Positions 34,994 through 42,036 of a stretch of DNA of 64,000 nt are shown piece after piece. This DNA comes from WLWS01 sp965243105 (GTDB taxonomy: Bacteria > Pseudomonadota > Gammaproteobacteria > Eutrophobiales > Eutrophobiaceae). The stretch is taken from positions 496,001 to 560,000 of the forward strand of contig CBDEUC010000002.1 in NCBI GenBank assembly GCA_965243105.1, in the 5' to 3' direction. The translations under genes and the position numbers were made by a program. The notes under the pieces were generated by a model that saw nothing but the letters and a program-made list of their open reading frames with translations, searched no databases and had not been told where the DNA came from. Within the stretch, counting starts at the first letter, position 1. Each line of letters opens with the position of its first letter.

Positions 34994-35530
34994 TTAATTT
35001 AAAGTCTGCTCTTTAGTTAAAAACCGGTCAATGACGAATTGGGCAATTTCCCCGGGCTGGTTGAGATCGAAGCAGGGCAGGTTGCCCGTATCAGGTAATT
35101 CCTCATCCGAGGCGATTGCAATAATACTGTCATCATCCTTGAACAGGAGTTCCTTCCCAAGCGCAGGGCGATGCAATTCAATTTTGGGTATTACCACCGG
35201 CTTGAACCCTTCAACCAGAACCAGGTCAAGATTTTCAATGTCCAGGTTCGCAATATGAAAATCCAGGCTCCTGTCCTCATTATCAAGGTTCTCCGTGATA
35301 AGCGCCCAGCGTTTACGTGAACCAATCAGCACCTGGTTTGCACCTGCCTTGCGCAGCTCGTAGCTGTCCTTTCCCGGGTAGTCAATATCAAAAGTATGAT
35401 GTGCATGTTTGACCACGCCGACTCTCAGTCCTCGCTCGTTAAAAATAGCCAGTAATCGCCTGAGCAAGGTTGTTTTGCCGGTACCACTCCATGCTGCAAA
35501 TCCTACTATGGGAATATCAGGCAGATTCAC
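34994..35530 (-). CDS. mobB: Molybdopterin-guanine dinucleotide biosynthesis protein MobB
   Basis: MobB is a GTP-binding accessory of MGD synthesis. The 178-residue protein has the P-loop GFAAWSGTGKTTLLRRLL (residues about 10-27), VGVVKHAHHTFDID and LVEGFKPVVIPKIELHR. Its start overlaps the mobA stop by 14 bp; moeA follows after about 20 bp. MGD is used by DMSO-reductase-family enzymes such as formate dehydrogenase. Confidence 0.93.
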   Translation of the reverse strand: MNLPDIPIVGFAAWSGTGKTTLLRRLLAIFNERGLRVGVVKHAHHTFDIDYPGKDSYELRKAGANQVLIGSRKRWALITENLDNEDRSLDFHIANLDIENLDLVLVEGFKPVVIPKIELHRPALGKELLFKDDDSIIAIASDEELPDTGNLPCFDLNQPGEIAQFVIDRFLTKEQTLN

Positions 35531-36125
35531 TCAATAGCTCCTGTTCCATTTTCTCAAGTTCTTCCGGTGTATTGATGTTTTTGAACATGTGAGCTGAATC
35601 TGAAAAATCAACCTCGGCCAGCTGGTGCTGCTCAAACCAGCGGTCAATTTTTCTTTCACCTTGTCCTAAATACGCCAGCATGGAGTCAAGCAGGCTACAC
35701 TTTAGCAGGCAAAAAACCGGCTGGATCCGTTGTTCATCACGGGCCACGCAAATATCGGCACCTGACTTGTGCTGCTTCGCCAGCATTCGTTCAGCATAAT
35801 CCTTTGCAACAAGTGGTGAATCGCAGGGGAGTGTCAGCATGAATTCACTTTCTATGACATTCATGCAGGCAGCCATGCCGGCCAGGGGGCCGTTAAAGTT
35901 GCTGTCAAGGTCCTGGATAACGGGGTAGTTGAAGTCCCGGTACTCATCCAGGTTCCTGTTGGCATTTACCACGATAGCTTCGCACTGGTGCTCAAGCGCG
36001 TCGATGATATGCCTGATCATCGCCTTACCGTTGAGCAGCAGCAGACCTTTATCCGTGCCGCCCATTCGCCGCGCCTGGCCTCCTGCAAGGATAACCGCGA
36101 TACATGTGTGCCTATTGACCGTCAC
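35517..36125 (-). CDS. mobA: Molybdenum cofactor guanylyltransferase MobA
   Basis: MobA transfers GMP from GTP to Mo-molybdopterin, forming MGD. The 202-residue nucleotidyltransferase has the GTP motif AVILAGGQARRMGGTDKGLLLLNGK near the N-terminus (two joined motifs), LAGMAACMNV, LTLPCDSPLV with the metal aspartate and INTPEELEKME. It overlaps fdhD by 4 bp and mobB by 14 bp, so it lies mid-operon. Confidence 0.95.
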   Translation of the reverse strand: MTVNRHTCIAVILAGGQARRMGGTDKGLLLLNGKAMIRHIIDALEHQCEAIVVNANRNLDEYRDFNYPVIQDLDSNFNGPLAGMAACMNVIESEFMLTLPCDSPLVAKDYAERMLAKQHKSGADICVARDEQRIQPVFCLLKCSLLDSMLAYLGQGERKIDRWFEQHQLAEVDFSDSAHMFKNINTPEELEKMEQELLSESA

Positions 36126-36859
36126 TTTTTTTGAAAATCAACATCAAACTCGAGGTATTCCTGGCCGTTGTAGAGCAGGAAGTGTCGGCCCTTGGCACGG
36201 GAGAACATCATGACGTCCAGCTCGCGAGCGAGTTCATATCCCATCTGTGTAATACCCGAGCGGGAGAGCAGGGCCGGCACACCCATGTGAGCAATCTTGA
36301 TCACCATTTCGGATGTCAGCCTGCCGGTGGTATAAAAAAGCTTGTCGTGACCTTCAATCCCTTCAAGCCACATGAGACCGGCAATAGCATCGACGGCATT
36401 ATGCCGGCCTACGTCCTCGATAAATACCAGTACCTCGGTACCCTTGCAAAGTGCGCAGCCATGAACTGCCCCGGCGTTTTTGTACACCTCGTTGTGTCGT
36501 CCCAGGTTGCCCAGCAGTTCATAAACTTCAGACTGTTTCAGTGGTCGGGGTTTGAGCTTGAGGTCCTCAAGGTTTTCCATGATGTCGCCAAAAACAGTAC
36601 CCTGTCCACAGCCTGTTGTGACGATACGAGGACCCAGTTTTTCAACCCAGTCATCCCGTTCTGAAAAGCTGGTCACCGCCGCGGCCCCGACTTCCCAGTC
36701 TACCTGCACTGAGCGAATTTCATTGATATCGCTGACGATACCCTGGTTTTTCAGGTAACCGAGGCTTAATAACTCGGGGTGAGTCCCTATTGTCATCAAG
36801 GTGACAATTTCAAAACTATCAAGATAGATTGTCAGTGGACGCTCATCGGCCACGTGCAT
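36122..36859 (-). CDS. fdhD: Formate dehydrogenase accessory sulfurtransferase FdhD
   Basis: FdhD delivers sulfur to the molybdenum cofactor of formate dehydrogenase. From ATG 36859 the product has 245 residues, including DERPLTIYLD, GYLKNQGIV, GPRIVTTGCGQGT, GCALC and EDVGRHNAVDAIAGL. The same frame stays open upstream to 36967 and encodes a plausible N-terminus (YRPELSQAGLSPTRAVVALD), but contains no ATG, GTG or TTG; an ATT at 36955, next to the moaA stop, would be the natural start. The usual CxxC sulfur site reads CGQG here, with a CxxC pair instead further down (CALC). Confidence 0.87.
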   Translation of the reverse strand: MHVADERPLTIYLDSFEIVTLMTIGTHPELLSLGYLKNQGIVSDINEIRSVQVDWEVGAAAVTSFSERDDWVEKLGPRIVTTGCGQGTVFGDIMENLEDLKLKPRPLKQSEVYELLGNLGRHNEVYKNAGAVHGCALCKGTEVLVFIEDVGRHNAVDAIAGLMWLEGIEGHDKLFYTTGRLTSEMVIKIAHMGVPALLSRSGITQMGYELARELDVMMFSRAKGRHFLLYNGQEYLEFDVDFQKK

Positions 36860-36956
36860 TTCCCGCTGCTGCTGGTTTTCATCAAGTGCAACTACAGCTC
36901 GCGTAGGGGAGAGCCCGGCCTGGCTTAGCTCGGGTCTGTAGGAAGACGAGGAAATA

Positions 36957-37967
36957 CTAACCCCCGGTTACATTCATATGCCGAAAAATAACTGGCTTGG
37001 CTGCCAGGTCGAAGTCATGTCCCTTGGGCTTTATTGACATGGAGTCCCTGATAGCATTCTTTAGTGGCTCAAGTTCTCCCGGGTGACTGCGTAATACGTG
37101 CCTGAGGTCCACCGAGTGTTCCTGGCCAAGGCACAACAACAGGCGTCCTTCGCAGGTAAGACGCACGCGGTTACAGTCACCACAAAAATTATGACTGTGC
37201 GGTGAAATAAATCCTACCCTGGTCCCGGTTTCCTTTACGCGAAAATACTTCGAAGGGCCATTGGTCTTTTCAGTGGTGGGCACAAGGGTAAAGCGCTGCT
37301 GAAGGTCTTCCCTTATCTGGTCACTTGAATAATATGCTTCCGCCCGGTCGTGTTCGTTAATTACGCCTAGTGGCATTTCCTCGATGAAGCTAATATCCAT
37401 TCCCTTTGAGCTGGCAAATTCGACAAGACCGAGCACTTCGTCATGGTTACGGTTTTTCAGGATCACCGAGTTGATTTTCACTTTCTCAAACCCGGCATCG
37501 AGAGCTGCATCAATACCCGCAAGTACTGCCGACAGCTCACCAACCCGGGTGATTCGACGAAACTTTTCCTCGTCCAGTGAATCCAGGCTGATATTGACCC
37601 GTTTAACGCCGGCATTTCTCAAATCGCGTGACATCTTTACCAGCTGAGAACCGTTGGTGGTAGTCACCAGTTCTTCCAGTCCGGGAAGGCGCCCGAGATC
37701 TTCAAACAACTTGATAACATTTCTTCTTACCAGCGGTTCCCCACCGGTGATTCGAATCTTGCTGACACCGAGCTCGGTGAATGCCTGGCCGATGCGGTGT
37801 ATTTCTTCCAGGGTCAGCAGTTGCGCCCGTGGCACGAAGGTCATTTCTTCTTCCATGCAGTAGACGCAGCGGAAATCACAGCGGTCGGTTACCGAGATAC
37901 GCACGTAGTCAACCGTTCGACCAAACTTGTCGACCAGTTTTTCCACACCTTGAGCTGCTGAATTCAT
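36957..37967 (-). CDS. moaA: GTP 3',8-cyclase MoaA
   Basis: MoaA is the radical SAM enzyme that starts molybdopterin synthesis from GTP. The start at 37967 (MNSAAQGVEKLVDKFGRTVD) gives 336 residues; the frame is open farther upstream but that stretch overlaps the promoter at 38031-38059. The N-terminal cluster is CDFRCVYC, the C-terminal cluster CGDCNRVRLTCEGRLLLC, and it ends with the Gly-Gly tail required for activity. It heads the moaA-fdhD-mobA-mobB-moeA operon. Confidence 0.95.
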   Translation of the reverse strand: MNSAAQGVEKLVDKFGRTVDYVRISVTDRCDFRCVYCMEEEMTFVPRAQLLTLEEIHRIGQAFTELGVSKIRITGGEPLVRRNVIKLFEDLGRLPGLEELVTTTNGSQLVKMSRDLRNAGVKRVNISLDSLDEEKFRRITRVGELSAVLAGIDAALDAGFEKVKINSVILKNRNHDEVLGLVEFASSKGMDISFIEEMPLGVINEHDRAEAYYSSDQIREDLQQRFTLVPTTEKTNGPSKYFRVKETGTRVGFISPHSHNFCGDCNRVRLTCEGRLLLCLGQEHSVDLRHVLRSHPGELEPLKNAIRDSMSIKPKGHDFDLAAKPVIFRHMNVTGG

Positions 37968-38030
37968 ATATAAACGGGGCTTGTTAGTATTTGAAATTAA
38001 AACAATTACTTGGCGCCAGCCAGAATCGCG

Positions 38031-38059
38031 ATTGTACGTGTGAAGTGCATGGGCGTCAA
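38031..38059 (-). promoter_or_regulatory. Sigma70-type promoter of the moaA operon
   Basis: On the minus strand TTGACG (38059-38054), a 17-bp spacer and TACAAT (38036-38031) match the sigma70 consensus at 5/6 in both hexamers. The predicted transcript start is near 38024, leaving a leader of about 57 nt before moaA. No molybdenum cofactor riboswitch fold was recognised in this leader. Confidence 0.65.
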
Positions 38060-38206
38060 AGATATTAGCCTTTACCGGGCTTGACGAAGCTGGCCTGATT
38101 GGCCATCCTGCAGTGCTTTGGTAGCGAGGATATGAGCCCTTCAATGGTGCAGCCAAAGGCCTGATATCTATAAAAAAGCGTTAAGAATAATAATTGGGGC
38201 TCGTCC

Positions 38207-39895
38207 ATGGGGAAACTACTGTCCAAAGAAAGAATCGTCGCGCCAGCAGATTTTAACCGCTGGCTGATCGTCCCGGCAGCACTGGGTATTCACCTGTGTA
38301 TAGGCTCAGTTTATGCCTGGAGCCTTTTTAATCCTGCACTTATCAAGCGCATCGGCGTTGTAACCAGCGCAGCAGATGACTGGTCCTTAAAAAGTGTTGT
38401 GTGGGTATTCACTGTCGCCATCGTATTTCTTGGTCTCGCCGCTGCGGTCGCGGGAAAGTGGCTTGAAAAGGTCGGGCCGAGAATGGTTGGGGTTGTGGCC
38501 GCCTGTTGCTGGGGTGGGGGCTTTATCGTTGGTGGATTCGGCATAATCACTGGGCAATTGTGGTTACTTTATCTCGGCTATGGCGTTATCGGTGGATGTG
38601 GCCTGGGTCTCGGTTATGTTTCACCAGTCAGTACACTCATTCGCTGGTTTCCTGACCGTCGTGGTATGGCGACCGGCATGGCCATCATGGGGTTTGGCGG
38701 TGGCGCGATGATTGCAAAGTTCATGATTGAACCCCTTATCCGGTTTTTCCATGTCAGCGCCGATTACCTTGGCAGCATCGACAGCATCGCGCTTGTGACA
38801 GATGAGTCCGGCAGGCGTCTTGCCGAAGTGGCGGGATCCATGCGCGAGGTGGTGGTTGTCAGCGGCAACGAGGTGGCAAACATGATTTCACCGGGCGCAG
38901 AAGGGGTTTACCTGGTTGGCACCGGGACTGTTGGCGTGGCCCAGGCATTTTTCAGCCTCGGAATAATATACTTCGTCATCATGATGTGTGCCGCATTTGC
39001 CTACCGGGTTCCGGCAGAAGGCTGGAAACCTGCCGGTTGGGAACCGCCCCCTGAGGAAGCACAAAGTGGCATGATTACCCAGCACCACGTGCACATTGAC
39101 CAGGCCCTGAAGACACCACAATTTTATCAACTCTGGATTGTGCTTTGCTTCAACGTGACAGCGGGTATTGGCGTACTGGCTGTTGCGAAGACCATGATGA
39201 CAGAAATATTCGGCACAACCCTGCCGAATATCGTCGACTTTGGTTTTGCCTCGACCTACGTATTGATGATCAGCCTGTTTAACATGGTCGGGCGCTTCAT
39301 ATGGGCCAGTGCATCCGACTACCTGGGCAGGAGGAACACCTACTGGATATTCTTCACACTGGGCATATTGTTGTATTGCTCCATTCCCTATACCGCGCAA
39401 CAGGTCAGCATCAACCCGGGAGTTGTGTGGCTGGTCTATTTTTACGCTGCGACCATGATCATATTCACGATGTATGGAGGCGGCTTTGCCACGATACCTG
39501 CTTACCTGGCCGATATTTTCGGTACGCGATACGTAGGTGGAATACACGGGCGCCTACTGACTGCGTGGAGCAGTGCAGGGGTGTTTGGACCACTGGCAAT
39601 TACCTCGCTTCGTGAAATATCAGTGAATCGTGCGATCAATGATCTTATAGACAAGATTGACCCGACTGCTTTCCAGGAAAAGTTTGGAGCCGGCGTTGAA
39701 CAGGCGGAACAACTGGTAGCTGCAAAAACCGTCACCATTACCAAGCTGATGGAAATCGCTCCGCCCGGAACCATTGACCCGACACCGGGCTTATATAATT
39801 CCACCATGTACCTGATGGCCGTACTACTTTTTATTGCACTGGTGGCAAACGCCAGCATGAGAGCCGTGCATAGCAAGCACCACATGAAAAATTAG
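38207..39895 (+). CDS. OFA-family MFS transporter (oxalate/formate antiporter-like)
   Basis: A 562-residue major facilitator protein with 12 membrane segments. The N-terminus RWLIVPAALGIHLCIGSVYAWSLFNPALIK and GYGVIGGCGLGLGYVSPVSTLIRWFPDRRGMATGMAIMGFG are OFA-family features (given as separate loops). A central insert (about residues 190-235) between segments 6 and 7 and the long C-terminal loop (EKFGAGVEQAEQL) are larger than in OxlT. It probably carries a small carboxylate such as formate or oxalate. The substrate is inference, supported by the neighbouring fdhD. Confidence 0.82.
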   Translation: MGKLLSKERIVAPADFNRWLIVPAALGIHLCIGSVYAWSLFNPALIKRIGVVTSAADDWSLKSVVWVFTVAIVFLGLAAAVAGKWLEKVGPRMVGVVAACCWGGGFIVGGFGIITGQLWLLYLGYGVIGGCGLGLGYVSPVSTLIRWFPDRRGMATGMAIMGFGGGAMIAKFMIEPLIRFFHVSADYLGSIDSIALVTDESGRRLAEVAGSMREVVVVSGNEVANMISPGAEGVYLVGTGTVGVAQAFFSLGIIYFVIMMCAAFAYRVPAEGWKPAGWEPPPEEAQSGMITQHHVHIDQALKTPQFYQLWIVLCFNVTAGIGVLAVAKTMMTEIFGTTLPNIVDFGFASTYVLMISLFNMVGRFIWASASDYLGRRNTYWIFFTLGILLYCSIPYTAQQVSINPGVVWLVYFYAATMIIFTMYGGGFATIPAYLADIFGTRYVGGIHGRLLTAWSSAGVFGPLAITSLREISVNRAINDLIDKIDPTAFQEKFGAGVEQAEQLVAAKTVTITKLMEIAPPGTIDPTPGLYNSTMYLMAVLLFIALVANASMRAVHSKHHMKN

Positions 39896-39909
39896 AGGTT
39901 GAGGCAACA

Positions 39910-40167
39910 ATGACTATATCCCTGGCAAGCTCAATGGACGTCCTGGTATTTATACTTTTTTGCTCCCTGTATGTCTGCAGCACCTTGTGGATTTACGGGG
40001 ACGCCGCGACTCGCGGGGCAGGCTGGAAAGGCCTCATACTACCAGCGCTATTTATCGCTGCTGGCACCCTTGCGCTGGTGAAGGGCCTGTACATGGCGCT
40101 ACTCGTGTGGCCGCTTGCCTATATCGCCTGGTTTTTCCTGAGACCCGCTGAAGTAAGCCACGAGTAA
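39910..40167 (+). CDS. Small two-segment membrane protein
   Basis: An 85-residue protein with an N-terminal membrane segment (about residues 8-28, VFILFCSLYVCSTLWIY) and two more hydrophobic stretches (residues 38-55 and 60-78). It follows the OFA transporter by 14 bp on the same strand with a GAGG ribosome site, and resembles the small hypothetical membrane proteins often found after OFA genes. A partner role for the transporter is inference. Confidence 0.7.
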   Translation: MTISLASSMDVLVFILFCSLYVCSTLWIYGDAATRGAGWKGLILPALFIAAGTLALVKGLYMALLVWPLAYIAWFFLRPAEVSHE

Positions 40168-40169
40168 AA

Positions 40170-40643
40170 TCATTCATTCCACTCGCTCCAGGGAGAACGC
40201 GCAAGGGCTACATTGTAGTATCTTTCATCGTCCGTAACCTCGCGCCCAACCCAGCCCGGCTTTAAAAACTCTTCATCAATACTGCGTAGCTCAATTTCCG
40301 CCACCACCAGCCCGGCATTTGCACCCTCAAAGACATCAACTTCCCAGGTGTGGGCAGCCACATCCACGAAGAAGCGCGTCTTGATAATTTCAGCAGGCTC
40401 ACACAGGCTGGCGAGGATCTCCTCCGCATCTTTCACGGGTATCTCGTATTCAAACTCGCCATGACTTGGCCCTATTTGCATTTGCTTTATATTGATATTC
40501 GCTCTATCACCGGCTGTCCTTACTCGAATAGATGAAAGGGACGTATTGGCCAGGTAAGCCTGCCGAATCTCAATACTTGTCCTTGCCTCATTACGCCAGG
40601 CTTCATTTTCAACGAGAAATTTTCTCTCTATTTCTATGCCCAT
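40170..40643 (-). CDS. CYTH domain protein (inorganic triphosphatase-like)
   Basis: A 157-residue protein starting MGIEIERKFLV, the ExExK signature of the CYTH triphosphate tunnel fold. Further conserved charges are IRVRTAGDRANINIKQ, FEYEIPVKDAEEIL, TRFFV and EVDVFEGANAGLVVAEIEL. Bacterial short CYTH proteins hydrolyse inorganic triphosphate or nucleoside triphosphates. It is convergent with the small membrane protein and divergent from the AmpG-like gene. Confidence 0.88.
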   Translation of the reverse strand: MGIEIERKFLVENEAWRNEARTSIEIRQAYLANTSLSSIRVRTAGDRANINIKQMQIGPSHGEFEYEIPVKDAEEILASLCEPAEIIKTRFFVDVAAHTWEVDVFEGANAGLVVAEIELRSIDEEFLKPGWVGREVTDDERYYNVALARSPWSEWNE

Positions 40644-40656
40644 GTCTGCGATACTA

Positions 40657-42036
40657 ATGAATGTGAGTGCAAATAATCAAATAACAGCAAATAGCTGGAA
40701 AGAGGCGTTTAGTGTTTATACAAAGCCTCGTGTCATTGCGATGACTTTTCTTGGCTTTTCTGCTGGCTTACCTTTTATGCTCGTATTTACCACGCTTTCT
40801 GCCTGGTTAGCTGAAGCGGGCGTTTCACGAACAGCTATCGGATTTTTTAGTTGGGTAGGCATCACGTACTCAATCAAGGTTTTATGGGCGCCTGTGATCG
40901 ATCGCACTCCATTACCTTACTTGACAGCAAAGCTGGGAAAACGCCGTTCCTGGATGTTGTCTGCCCAACTATTGATAGCGGTGGGACTTCTTTCTATGGC
41001 TTTCAATGACCCTTCGACGCAGCTGTTTTACATGGCGATATTTTCATTGTTAGTAGCATTCGGTTCAGCCACCCAGGATGTGGCCATCGATGCATACCGT
41101 ATCGAGGCGATGGATAAGTATTACCAGGGAGCAATGGCGGCCAGTTATGTGCTTGGGTATAGGGTAGCGTTGTTAACGGCAAGCGCTGGTGCGTTACTGG
41201 TGGCTGATCGTTTTTCCTGGCTGGTTGCATATTGCACAATGGCTCTGTGCGTGTTGGTGGGGATGGTCACTACACTCATAATCGACGAGCCCGACCATAG
41301 TGTTTCCTATAAAACCCTGGAGCTTGAAAACAACCTGGAGAAAGCAGTCGGAATTACTGGCACAGCATCGTTTTTGCAAAAAATTTCTGCTTGGTTCATT
41401 GATGCTGTCGTTAGCCCGTTTGTCGAGTTTTTCAAAAGGAATGGATGGCTGGCTCTGCTTATTCTTTTGCTTATTGGTTGCTACCGCATAAGCGACCTTA
41501 CTCTTGCCGTGATGGCAAAACCATTTTACCTGGATATCGGATACACCCTCACCGAAATAGGACTCGTGACCGGGGCCTATGGGATTATCTTAACCTTAAT
41601 TGGGGTAGCCTTTGGTGGCGCCCTAGTTATGCGTTTCGGTATTCTGCGCCCACTACTGCTGGGTGCGTTTCTCGTCATGCTAACCAACTTGTTTTTTCTT
41701 TTGCTCGTTTATTCTGACACCAACATTTGGTACCTCGCCCTCGTTATCAGTGCCGACAATCTTAGTGGAGGTATCGCCACTGCTGCTTTCATCGCCTATC
41801 TATCCAGCTTGACCAACACTGCCTACACGGCCACGCAATACGCGTTATTCAGTTCATTGATGACCTTGCCAGGTAAAGTCATCGGAGGCTTTGCCGGGGT
41901 CGTGGTGGATAGCGCAGGTTACGCGACATTCTTCCTCTATTCAGGCGCGCTGGGTATACCGGCGATGCTGCTAATCTTCTACCTTATGCAAAAAGGCGAA
42001 TTAGCCGAGGATACTGAAGAGCTTTCGAGTGACTAG
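40657..42036 (+). CDS. AmpG-like MFS permease
   Basis: A polytopic protein of about 459 residues. Near the start it reads YTKPRVIAMTFLGFSAGLPFMLVFTTLSAWL, then WAPVIDRTPLPYLTAKLGKRRSW and ATQDVAIDAYRIEAM, signature features of AmpG muropeptide permeases, which import anhydro-muropeptides for cell wall recycling. ATGs at 40636, 40642 and 40657 are candidate starts; none has a clear ribosome site, and the first two overlap the CYTH gene. Its stop overlaps the convergent PP2C gene by 4 bp. The sequence is richer in A and T than neighbours. Confidence 0.82.
   Translation: MNVSANNQITANSWKEAFSVYTKPRVIAMTFLGFSAGLPFMLVFTTLSAWLAEAGVSRTAIGFFSWVGITYSIKVLWAPVIDRTPLPYLTAKLGKRRSWMLSAQLLIAVGLLSMAFNDPSTQLFYMAIFSLLVAFGSATQDVAIDAYRIEAMDKYYQGAMAASYVLGYRVALLTASAGALLVADRFSWLVAYCTMALCVLVGMVTTLIIDEPDHSVSYKTLELENNLEKAVGITGTASFLQKISAWFIDAVVSPFVEFFKRNGWLALLILLLIGCYRISDLTLAVMAKPFYLDIGYTLTEIGLVTGAYGIILTLIGVAFGGALVMRFGILRPLLLGAFLVMLTNLFFLLLVYSDTNIWYLALVISADNLSGGIATAAFIAYLSSLTNTAYTATQYALFSSLMTLPGKVIGGFAGVVVDSAGYATFFLYSGALGIPAMLLIFYLMQKGELAEDTEELSSD

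Noticed and set aside
38888..39547. 219-codon minus-strand frame inside the OFA transporter
   Set aside because: No start signals and no similarity; the transporter on the plus strand explains the region.
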